5,480 nucleotides of DNA from an uncultured beta proteobacterium. Lineage in GTDB: Bacteria > Pseudomonadota > Gammaproteobacteria > Burkholderiales > Burkholderiaceae_C. The position numbers and the translations under genes are program-made. Each line of letters opens with the position of its first letter. Position 1 is the stretch's first letter. Shown here in pieces: positions 1-5,480 of this stretch. The notes beneath the pieces were generated by a model, which was given only the letters and a program-made list of their open reading frames with translations, was not told the DNA's origin and did no database searches. The DNA lies in contig CAIMHL010000490.1 in the NCBI GenBank assembly GCA_903840825.1, positions 1-5,480 on the forward strand, written 5' to 3'.

Positions 1-24
1 AAAAGGGCCCTTGTGGCCCTTTTT
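1..24 (-). terminator. Probable intrinsic terminator after the SDR gene, possibly bidirectional
   Basis: Bases 1-9 (AAAAGGGCC) pair perfectly with 15-23 (GGCCCTTTT) around a 5-base loop, giving a 9-bp stem with a GC core and A/T flanks. Read leftward, the transcript has a stem followed by a U run at 4-1. Read rightward, the U run is at 20-24. The hairpin lies about 80 bp past the stop codon of the minus-strand SDR gene, so it most likely ends the kdsD-kdsC-lptC-SDR transcript. It may also serve a convergent gene to the left. The repeat touches the window edge, so the stem or U tract may extend further. The bases between it and the SDR stop (25-100) show no gene. Confidence 0.7.
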
Positions 25-100
25 GCATTTCTGGTCTTTTTTAGTAGCCGTTCTTTTGAAGACTGGCGTGTCCCGTTTCGATCGGGGGCAGCCCTTAAAA

Positions 101-871
101 CTAGAGGCTTCGGTGCTTTCGTGGTTGGCCAGCAAATACCTTGTCAAACAAAGTATTGGGAAGCCAGCGAAGCAGTTTCGCGACCCAGCCCATTTGCCAG
201 GGAATAACACGGTAACTCGCCCCGCTCTCAATGGCTTTGAAGGCCTGGGTTGCAAAATCTTGTGGCTTCATCAGGAAGGGCATGGGGTATTTGTTTTTCC
301 GGGTCAAGGGCGTGTCAATGTAGCCGGGGCACAGGGTCACGACTTTCACGCCTGTGGGCCTCATTTCGCCGCGCAAGCTTTCACAGTAGCTGATGAGGGC
401 GGCTTTGCTTGCGCAGTAAGCGCCATGTCCGGGCAAGCCACGGATGCCTGCTACGCTGGCCATGCCCACCAGTTTTCCATGCCCCCGTGCTGTCATTGCG
501 GTGATGAAAGGGTGAAACGTAGCCGCTACGCCGACTGTGTTGGTGGCCAGTATGTGGGCCATGACGCCCAGATCTTCCCGAATGGCGGTATCGACACCGA
601 GGCTGATACCGGCGTTGGCAATCACCACCTCTGGGATGCCTTGCAGGCGGATGCAGGCCTGTCCAGCCTCGATGATGCTGTCAGGAAGCGCGACATCGGC
701 GCTATAAATTTCATAGCTGGTAAAGCTTATTCCGTTAGCTTTAGCCCAGGATTCAATCTCATTTATTCGCCGTGCAACCAAAGCGAGGCGGTAGCCCGCT
801 TGGTAGTAACGCAAGGCCAAAGCCTGACCAATGCCGCTGGAGGCGCCGGTAATAAAAACGAGTGGAGTCAT
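101..871 (-). CDS. Classical short-chain dehydrogenase/reductase (SDR), NAD(P)-dependent oxidoreductase
   Basis: The 256-residue product has the usual length of a classical SDR, a single Rossmann-fold domain that moves hydride between NAD(P)(H) and an alcohol or carbonyl substrate. The cofactor-binding TGASSGIG is at residues 8-15, the structural NAG at 86-88, and the catalytic tetrad fits N111, S139, Y152 and K156 (YCASK), followed by PG at 182-183. Arginines R34-R35 after the second beta strand suggest NADP(H) rather than NAD(H), which is inference. The C-terminal 35 or so residues (IPWQMGWVAKLLRWLPN region) are amphipathic and rich in Trp, Leu and Arg, and might sit on a membrane. The ATG lies 18 bp after the lptC stop without a clear Shine-Dalgarno; it was chosen because the first strand and glycine motif begin almost at once. 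The gene is the last of the LPS run. The substrate cannot be told from sequence, and a role in LPS or lipid metabolism is only suggested by position. Confidence 0.93.
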   Translation of the reverse strand: MTPLVFITGASSGIGQALALRYYQAGYRLALVARRINEIESWAKANGISFTSYEIYSADVALPDSIIEAGQACIRLQGIPEVVIANAGISLGVDTAIREDLGVMAHILATNTVGVAATFHPFITAMTARGHGKLVGMASVAGIRGLPGHGAYCASKAALISYCESLRGEMRPTGVKVVTLCPGYIDTPLTRKNKYPMPFLMKPQDFATQAFKAIESGASYRVIPWQMGWVAKLLRWLPNTLFDKVFAGQPRKHRSL

Positions 872-889
872 ACGGCGAAGGGGCTCAGT

Positions 890-1507
890 TTATTTTGAAG
901 GCTCGGGCGTTAATGTTCCTTTGACCCTGCCTTTCAGCTCCATTACCCGGTCCAGGTTGTCAAAATCCATGCTGTCTGCCGTGAACTGATCGCGTCCGCG
1001 AATCAAAGCCACCGGTTTGTGGGATTTAAGGCGCTCGGAGTCCATGAAGGCGTGCAAAAACTCGCTGCGAAACTCAAGGCGGGGCAGAGTTTGCCCAGAC
1101 TCATCCTGCACCGATTCGCGAATAACCAGCGCATTGCCTATCAGCTGTACTTCCGAGGCGTCGCCATTGGTGAGCGCCCGGGTGGCTGTGGCGGTGGTCA
1201 AACGCCCTGCTTCGTTGAAGGAGCGAATGCGCACCTGGTCAATTTCAAGGGTATCGGTATCCGGATAATGCCGGGCATCGTTGCCGAACACTTCACTTTT
1301 TAAGCGGCCGCTGCCATCAAAGGTTTTCACTGTGAACTTGTGCATGAAATAGTCAGCTTCGTGTTTTGGGGGCTGTGGTACCTCGGGCGGCAATAGCTGG
1401 GGCGTGCTCCTTACCAACCAATAAGTGCCCAAGGCCAGCAAGGCCATGAGCAACACCGGCAAGTACAGCGCCAGACGCTCCCAAACGCGGCGCAGGGCTT
1501 CGATCAC
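890..1507 (-). CDS. lptC: LPS export system protein LptC
   Basis: LptC is the bitopic inner-membrane protein of the Lpt bridge. It receives LPS from the LptB2FG transporter and hands it to periplasmic LptA. The product has 205 residues, slightly longer than E. coli LptC (191). It has a short basic cytoplasmic start, one membrane segment at about residues 13-33, a proline-rich linker (about 36-48) and then a beta-rich periplasmic domain. Family-like features are the DYFMHKFTVKTFD stretch with G-R-L (about 52-69), HYPDTDTLEI (80-89), and a C-terminal stretch resembling D-x-L-x-G-R-V-K-G (about 186-197). The start is GTG at 1507-1505, overlapping the kdsC stop by four bases (GTGA). A GAGAG ribosome-binding site lies six bases upstream, and the next in-frame Met is inside the membrane segment, so GTG is well supported. 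Overlap with kdsC implies translational coupling. Sequence conservation in this family is low, so the call rests on topology, motifs and context together. Confidence 0.93.
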   Translation of the reverse strand: MIEALRRVWERLALYLPVLLMALLALGTYWLVRSTPQLLPPEVPQPPKHEADYFMHKFTVKTFDGSGRLKSEVFGNDARHYPDTDTLEIDQVRIRSFNEAGRLTTATATRALTNGDASEVQLIGNALVIRESVQDESGQTLPRLEFRSEFLHAFMDSERLKSHKPVALIRGRDQFTADSMDFDNLDRVMELKGRVKGTLTPEPSK

Positions 1508-2049
1508 AGGCAGCTCTCAGCCAGCAGATCGACGTACTGACCGCTCGCGACCAGCAGCACATCACAAAACTCGCGCGCTGCCCCATGCCCACCGCTGGCA
1601 GTGGTCACGAGATGCGCGATTGAGCGAGCCTCAATATGGGCATTGGCTGGTGCGCAGGCAAACTTGCAGCGGCGCATCACCGCAAGATCAGGCCAGTCAT
1701 CGCCCATACCGGCCGCTTGCGACCAGTCAAGGCCCAGAGTCTGGAGTATTTTTTCGGCCGCAGGGCGCTTGTCTTCAGTGCCAAAAATGGCGTGCTCAAT
1801 GCCCAGCGCAGCCAGACGAACACGCAGGGGCTTGGAATCTCGGCCCGTAATGACCGCCGGCGTAATACCGGCGCGCTGTAATAATTTAAGCCCTTGGCCA
1901 TCCAGCGTATTGAAGCGCTTAATGGTTTCGCCGGCTTCTGTGAAGAGCAGGCCGCCATCGGTCAACACACCATCGACATCAAAAAACGCCACGCGCACAC
2001 CTTGGGCTTTGAGCAGCAACTCTGGGGGGAAATTCAGGGCAGGTAGCAT
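1504..2049 (-). CDS. kdsC: 3-deoxy-D-manno-octulosonate 8-phosphate (Kdo-8-P) phosphatase KdsC, HAD family
   Basis: KdsC removes phosphate from Kdo-8-P to give free Kdo, which is then CMP-activated for LPS inner-core assembly; it is cytoplasmic and normally tetrameric. The 181-residue product matches the family's small capless HAD form. Motif I is DVDGVLTDG with nucleophile D24 and acid D26; motif II is TGR at 68-70; motif III lysine is K94 (EDK); motif IV is GDDWPDL at 116-122 with D117, D118 and D121 for Mg2+. The C-terminal GGHGAARE (153-160) resembles the conserved glycine-rich tail that reaches into the neighbouring active site. The ATG at 2049-2047 was chosen because it overlaps the kdsD stop by one base (TGATG) and gives the usual length; the same frame is open upstream to a TTG at 2097, which would add 16 unlike residues lying within kdsD. 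No clear Shine-Dalgarno is visible, so translation probably depends on reinitiation after kdsD. Confidence 0.95.
   Translation of the reverse strand: MLPALNFPPELLLKAQGVRVAFFDVDGVLTDGGLLFTEAGETIKRFNTLDGQGLKLLQRAGITPAVITGRDSKPLRVRLAALGIEHAIFGTEDKRPAAEKILQTLGLDWSQAAGMGDDWPDLAVMRRCKFACAPANAHIEARSIAHLVTTASGGHGAAREFCDVLLVASGQYVDLLAESCL
1514..1518 (-). promoter_or_regulatory. Ribosome-binding site for lptC
   Basis: On the minus strand GAGAG stands six bases before the GTG at 1507-1505, inside the end of kdsC. It supports GTG as the true lptC start. Confidence 0.5.
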
Positions 2050-3050
2050 CAGATGACTTTGGCTCGCATTAAATCGTTGCTGTTGATAGCGCCACAAAGC
2101 AGGCCGTGCTCGTCAAGCACCAACACGCTGGTGATGCGCAAGTGTTCCATCAACTCAGCGGCCTCAACCGCCAGGGCGTCGCTGCGTATCGTACTGGGGT
2201 TGGGGTGCATCGCTTGCTTTGCTGTGAGGGTGCGCAGGTCCAGTCCTTGTTCCACCAATCGGCGCAGGTCACCATCGGTAAAAATCCCCAGCACATGCCC
2301 TGCCTCATCGGCAATGGCCGTGGCACCCAAACCTTTGGCGCTCATTTCGCGCATCAATTCGCTGAAGGTCGCTTGTGGGCCGATCCGGGGAACTTGTGCG
2401 CCTGACCGCATCACATCGCTGACGTGGGTGAGCAGTTTGCGGCCCAAGGCCCCGCCGGGGTGTGAGCGCGCGAAATCTTCGGCTTTAAAGCCCCGGGCAT
2501 CCAGCAGGGCTACGGCCAAGGCATCACCCATCGCGAGTTGCGCGGTGGTGCTGGCGGTTGGGGCCAGGTTCAGGGGGCAAGCTTCTTTTTCCACGCTGCA
2601 GTTCAAAAAAATGTCAGCATGCCGCGCCAGTGCAGACTCGGCGTTGCCGGTCATGGCGATCAGGGGCGCACCCAGGCGTTTGAGCATGGGCAAAATTGCG
2701 GTTAATTCTTCGGACTCGCCACTGTTGGAAATGGCCAGCACCAGGTCGACTATTTGGATCATGCCGAGGTCGCCGTGGCTGGCTTCAGCGGGGTGCACAA
2801 ACATGGCCGGTGTGCCTGTGGAGGCGAGCGTGGCGGCAATCTTTCGCCCTATATGGCCACTTTTCCCCATACCCATGACCACCACGCGACCGCGCACCTG
2901 CAGCATCATCTCGACGGCTTGGGCAAACGAGGGGCCCAGGTGGCGTTTCAGGCCAAGTAAGGCAGCGGCTTCGATGTCCAGCGTTTCTCCCGCCAGACGA
3001 ATGGCTTGGGCTGCATTAAAAGGGGCGTTATGAAGAGTTTGACTTGTCAT
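2049..3050 (-). CDS. kdsD: D-arabinose-5-phosphate isomerase KdsD (KpsF/GutQ family; SIS plus two CBS domains)
   Basis: The enzyme interconverts ribulose-5-phosphate and arabinose-5-phosphate, the first committed step to Kdo. At 333 residues it is close to E. coli KdsD (328). The SIS sugar-phosphate isomerase domain covers about residues 40-185, with GMGKSGHIG at 60-68, HPAEASHGD at 86-94, SNSGESEE at 108-115 and CPLNLAPTASTT at 158-169. HPGGALGRKLL (197-207) carries the catalytic-type histidine H197. K63, E115, E156 and H197 fall at a constant four-residue offset from the residues I recall as important in E. coli KdsD (K59, E111, E152, H193). Two CBS repeats follow, at about 208-267 and 275-333. 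The ATG at 3050-3048 is the only sensible start, since the next Met is residue 48. A G-rich run sits almost against it, so the ribosome-binding site is not standard. It heads the LPS run; paralogues GutQ and KpsF share the fold, but the kdsC-lptC context favours KdsD. Confidence 0.95.
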   Translation of the reverse strand: MTSQTLHNAPFNAAQAIRLAGETLDIEAAALLGLKRHLGPSFAQAVEMMLQVRGRVVVMGMGKSGHIGRKIAATLASTGTPAMFVHPAEASHGDLGMIQIVDLVLAISNSGESEELTAILPMLKRLGAPLIAMTGNAESALARHADIFLNCSVEKEACPLNLAPTASTTAQLAMGDALAVALLDARGFKAEDFARSHPGGALGRKLLTHVSDVMRSGAQVPRIGPQATFSELMREMSAKGLGATAIADEAGHVLGIFTDGDLRRLVEQGLDLRTLTAKQAMHPNPSTIRSDALAVEAAELMEHLRITSVLVLDEHGLLCGAINSNDLMRAKVI

Positions 3051-3093
3051 ACCCCCATTTTAGGGTTGACCGGGCCACTGATAGGATAGGGCC
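3051..3093. promoter_or_regulatory. Short divergent intergenic region between kdsD and the antiporter gene
   Basis: Only 43 bp separate the two start codons. Leftward, TAAAAT (3062-3057) matches the sigma-70 -10 consensus at five of six bases, with CTATCA as a poor -35 sixteen bases upstream. Its transcript would begin about at the kdsD ATG, so it would be nearly leaderless. Rightward, no -35/-10 pair with good spacing fits before the antiporter ATG. At least one promoter therefore probably lies inside a flanking coding region. Assignment of the region as regulatory is an inference from gene orientation; the precise elements are not established. Confidence 0.4.
3083..3086 (+). promoter_or_regulatory. 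Ribosome-binding site for the antiporter gene
   Basis: AGGA lies seven bases before the ATG at 3094, a normal Shine-Dalgarno spacing. It fixes that ATG as the start together with the hydrophobic N-terminus that follows at once. Confidence 0.55.
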
Positions 3094-5079
3094 ATGACCC
3101 CGCTCGAACTCACCCTCCTTTACCTGCTGGCTGCCGTCTTGGGTGTGGTGGTGTTTCGTTACCTGAGGTTGCCCCCCATGCTGGGCTATTTGACGGTGGG
3201 CGTGGTGATTGGGCCCAACGCGCTGGCCTTGGCCAAAAATGCAGAAGGGGTGCGTCACCTGGGCGAATTCGGGGTGGTTTTCCTGATGTTTGTGATTGGC
3301 CTGGAGTTCAACCTGCCCAAGCTTCGCGCCATGCGAAAACATGTGTTTGGACTTGGTTTATTCCAGGTCGTGCTGACCATGCTGCTGGCAACCACTTTTT
3401 CATTGCTGTTGGCCTATTGGGCCCCCTCTTTGTGGGGCATGAACTGGCAAACGGCACTGGCACTCTCGGCGGCGCTTTCCATGAGTAGCACAGCGATTGT
3501 CGTCAAGCTCATGGCTGAGCGGCTGGAGATGGAATCCGAGCACGGCAAACGCGTCATGGGCGTGCTGCTGTTTCAGGATTTGGCCGTTGTGCCCCTTTTG
3601 GTGCTGATTCCGGCTTTGGGCGCGTCGGCTGATCAACTGCTGCAGACGCTCACCATCGCCGGGCTCAAAGCGGTTGGCTTGATCGGCCTGCTGCTGGTGG
3701 GTGGACCGCGCGTGATGCGGATGTGGCTGACGCTGGTGGCCCGTCGCAAAAGCGAAGAGTTGTTTGTGCTCAACCTGCTGCTCATCACCTTGGGGCTGGC
3801 TTGGTTGACCGAGTTGGCCGGCCTCAGCCTGGCGCTGGGGGCCTTTATTGCCGGCATGCTGATCTCGGAGACTCAGTACAAACAACAGGTTGAAACCGAT
3901 ATTCGCCCTTTTCACGATGTGCTTTTGGGCCTCTTTTTTATCAGTATCGGGATGATGCTGGACTGGCGCTTGGTGCTGGAGCGCTGGCCCTTGGTGCTGT
4001 TGCTGGTGACGGTGCCGGTGCTGTTCAAGGCGGCGTTGGTGGCGGGCTTGACGAAAGGATTGGGCGGCACAGACGGGGTCTCGCTACGTACCGGCCTGTA
4101 TTTGGCGCAAGCCGGTGAGTTTGGCTTTGTGTTGCTGACTCTGGCTCAGAAAAATTCGCTGGTGCCACCCGCCCTGCTCAACCCTATTTTGGCCAGCATG
4201 GTGATCTCGATGTTGGCCACGCCCTTCATTATTCTGTACAGCAACCGCATTGTTTTAAGGCTGGTGAGCAGCGAATGGCTGCAACAGTCTTTGCAGATGA
4301 CCACCATCGCTCGCAAATCCATCAACACCAACAAGCATGTGATTATTTGTGGTTACGGCCGCTGCGGGCAAAACCTGGCGCGTATGTTGGAGCGTGAAAA
4401 TATTCCCTATATGGCGCTTGACCTGGACCCTGACCGCGTTAGGCAGGCGGCCGCAGCGGGCGACTCGGTGGTGTTTGGCGATGCGGCCCGGCTGCAGTCC
4501 CTGATGGCTGCAGGCCTGGCGCGCGCCAGTGCGGTGGTCATTACCTACCTGGAAGTTCAAGGCGCCATGAAGGTGCTGGCCCATGTTCGGGAACACGCCC
4601 CGCAGGTGCCGGCCATTGTTCGCACCCAAGACGACCACGACCTCGATGCCCTGCGCCAGGCGGGCGCTACCGAAGTGGTGCCTGAGGCGATTGAAGGCTC
4701 CTTGATGCTGGCCAGCCATGCGTTGGCGCTGGTCGGGGTGCCTATGCGCCGGGTGATTCGCATTGTGCAAAACCAGCGCGACGAACGGTACAACTTGCTG
4801 CGTGGTTACTTTCACGGGGCCGATGACGACTCGGTGGACGAGCTTAATGAAGAGCGACTGGTTTCCATCACCCTGCCTTTGGCAGCCCGTGTGATTGGCA
4901 AACCTCTGAGCCACTTGTCATTAGCTGCCCTGGATGTCCGTGTGATTACCTTGCGCCGGCACGGGGGCAAGGTGGTGGGTCTGCAAAAAGACCCACTGAT
5001 TGAAGCGGGCGACACCTTGGTGCTTTCAGGCAAGTTCGAGGCTTTGGGGGTGGCAGAGCAACAATTGCGCAAAGTTTGA
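3094..5079 (+). CDS. Kef-type monovalent cation:proton antiporter (CPA2 family) with RCK_N and RCK_C domains
   Basis: An inner-membrane antiporter or Kef-like K+ efflux protein that exchanges monovalent cations for protons. The 661-residue product has about 12-13 membrane segments in residues 4-388. CPA2-type motifs are GLEF (69-72), SSTAIV (131-136), LFQDLAVVP (159-167, with D162 at the likely ion site), LALGAFIAGMLISE (246-259), FFISIGM (281-287) and AQAGEFGFVL (338-347). The acidic loop QQVETDIRPF (264-273) lies where E. coli KefC has its regulatory loop. An RCK_N (TrkA-N) Rossmann domain follows at about 414-530, with GYGRCGQ (420-426), acidic ALDLDPD ending strand two (441-447) and FGDA (461-464). 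An RCK_C (TrkA-C) domain is at about 580-660 (VSITLP through GDTLVLSG). E. coli KefB and KefC lack a clear RCK_C domain, so strict orthology and glutathione gating are uncertain, and no kefF/kefG-type ancillary gene is adjacent. The gene is divergent from kdsD and 64 bp before apt, with no clear terminator between. Confidence 0.93.
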   Translation: MTPLELTLLYLLAAVLGVVVFRYLRLPPMLGYLTVGVVIGPNALALAKNAEGVRHLGEFGVVFLMFVIGLEFNLPKLRAMRKHVFGLGLFQVVLTMLLATTFSLLLAYWAPSLWGMNWQTALALSAALSMSSTAIVVKLMAERLEMESEHGKRVMGVLLFQDLAVVPLLVLIPALGASADQLLQTLTIAGLKAVGLIGLLLVGGPRVMRMWLTLVARRKSEELFVLNLLLITLGLAWLTELAGLSLALGAFIAGMLISETQYKQQVETDIRPFHDVLLGLFFISIGMMLDWRLVLERWPLVLLLVTVPVLFKAALVAGLTKGLGGTDGVSLRTGLYLAQAGEFGFVLLTLAQKNSLVPPALLNPILASMVISMLATPFIILYSNRIVLRLVSSEWLQQSLQMTTIARKSINTNKHVIICGYGRCGQNLARMLERENIPYMALDLDPDRVRQAAAAGDSVVFGDAARLQSLMAAGLARASAVVITYLEVQGAMKVLAHVREHAPQVPAIVRTQDDHDLDALRQAGATEVVPEAIEGSLMLASHALALVGVPMRRVIRIVQNQRDERYNLLRGYFHGADDDSVDELNEERLVSITLPLAARVIGKPLSHLSLAALDVRVITLRRHGGKVVGLQKDPLIEAGDTLVLSGKFEALGVAEQQLRKV

Positions 5080-5143
5080 CTGGGTTCAGCCGAATAAAAA
5101 TCCCAGCAGGCACAATACATTTCCAGCTTCAACCCGTTCTCCC

Positions 5144-5480
5144 ATGCAAAACCTCAGCATCAACCAATATCTTAAAAACCACATCCGCACCGTGCCCGAC
5201 TGGCCGGCGCCTGGCGTGCAGTTTCGCGACATCACCCCACTGCTGCAAGATGCCAAGGTATTTCGGGTGCTGATTGACGCTTTTGTGCACCGCTACATGG
5301 GCGCGCCCATGCGCCCCGACGTGGTGGCGGGGCTGGATGCACGCGGGTTTATTTTGGGTGCGGTGATTGCCTATGAACTGAACGTGGGTTTTGTGCCCAT
5401 CCGCAAAAAGGGCAAGTTGCCCTTCACCACCGTGGAAGAAACGTACGAGCTGGAATACGGCAGCGCCACGGTCGAGTTGC
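5144..5480 (+). CDS. apt: Adenine phosphoribosyltransferase, partial (3' end beyond window)
   Basis: Apt salvages adenine by joining it to PRPP, giving AMP and pyrophosphate, in the cytoplasm. About 112 codons are present of a family usually 170-185 residues long. The N-terminal half is plain: VPDWPAPGVQFRDITPLL (17-34) carries the F-R-D-I-T-P signature, VAGLDARGFILG (61-72) the D/ARGF motif, and VPIRKKGKLP (84-93) the flexible basic loop; EYGSATVEL (104-112) begins the next conserved strand. The PRPP-binding V-D-D-x-x-A-T-G-G-T motif should lie just past the window and cannot be checked. ATG 5144 is the first in-frame Met and gives the expected N-terminus, but no Shine-Dalgarno is visible before it (the upstream bases are CCGTTCTCCC). 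The gap from the antiporter stop (5080-5143) has no convincing terminator, so the two may be co-transcribed. Confidence 0.95.
   Translation, partial: MQNLSINQYLKNHIRTVPDWPAPGVQFRDITPLLQDAKVFRVLIDAFVHRYMGAPMRPDVVAGLDARGFILGAVIAYELNVGFVPIRKKGKLPFTTVEETYELEYGSATVEL

Noticed and set aside
11..898. 295-codon open frame on the plus strand, antisense to the SDR gene
   Set aside because: It has no recognisable motif and begins inside the terminator hairpin, while the minus-strand frame has every SDR motif.
1504..2097. Longer kdsC starting at TTG 2097
   Set aside because: It would overlap kdsD by 49 bases and add 16 residues not typical of KdsC, while the ATG at 2049 forms a TGATG junction and gives the normal length.
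2053..3033. 326-codon open frame on the plus strand, antisense to almost all of kdsD
   Set aside because: Its composition is Ser/Arg/Ala/Pro-rich with no recognisable domain, and the opposite strand holds an unmistakable SIS-CBS isomerase. It is a codon-bias shadow.
3066..3071. TTGACC as a -35 box for the antiporter gene
   Set aside because: A -10 at normal spacing would fall on the start codon (3089-3094) and the bases there do not match the consensus.
4255..4914. 219-codon minus-strand open frame opposite the antiporter RCK domain
   Set aside because: It is His/Gln-rich low-complexity translation typical of the reverse of a GC-biased gene, with no family resemblance and an excellent gene on the other strand.
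5080..5106. CTGGG...CCCAG inverted repeat between the antiporter and apt as a terminator
   Set aside because: The stem is only 5 bp with a 17-base loop and there is no T tract after it.
5076..5121. TTGACT followed by A/T-rich bases as a promoter for apt
   Set aside because: No -10 match falls at 16-18 bp spacing; TAAAAA is 13 bp away and TACATT too far, so the evidence is too weak to list.

Overview
This is an ordinary, well-organised piece of a proteobacterial chromosome, most likely from a betaproteobacterium of the order Burkholderiales (Comamonadaceae-like). That placement is an inference from moderately GC-rich codon use, the style of the proteins, and the gene order antiporter / kdsD / kdsC / lptC. 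I did not find a previously undescribed system here.

Layout: A left-pointing (minus-strand) gene run fills positions 101-3050. In transcription order it is kdsD (arabinose-5-phosphate isomerase), kdsC (Kdo-8-phosphate phosphatase), lptC (inner-membrane LPS export protein) and a classical short-chain dehydrogenase/reductase (SDR). The first three genes are tightly packed: kdsD and kdsC share one base (TGATG), and kdsC and lptC share four bases (GTGA). The SDR follows lptC after 18 bp. A perfect 9-bp inverted repeat at the left edge of the window (1-23) probably terminates this unit, possibly in both directions.

A 43-bp divergent gap (3051-3093) separates kdsD from a right-pointing gene for a 661-residue Kef-type CPA2 cation:proton antiporter with cytoplasmic RCK_N and RCK_C domains. 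After a 64-bp gap comes apt (adenine phosphoribosyltransferase), cut off by the right edge after about 112 codons.

How the genes work together: KdsD and KdsC catalyse the first step and the phosphatase step of Kdo synthesis, and Kdo is the inner-core sugar of LPS. LptC then helps move finished LPS from the inner membrane towards the outer membrane, so the minus-strand run is an LPS synthesis and export operon. The role of the SDR in it is unknown. The antiporter (ion and pH homeostasis) and apt (purine salvage) are housekeeping neighbours with no evident functional link to the LPS genes. The points most worth checking are the SDR in the slot after lptC, where lptA/lptB would often be expected, and the very short divergent promoter region.
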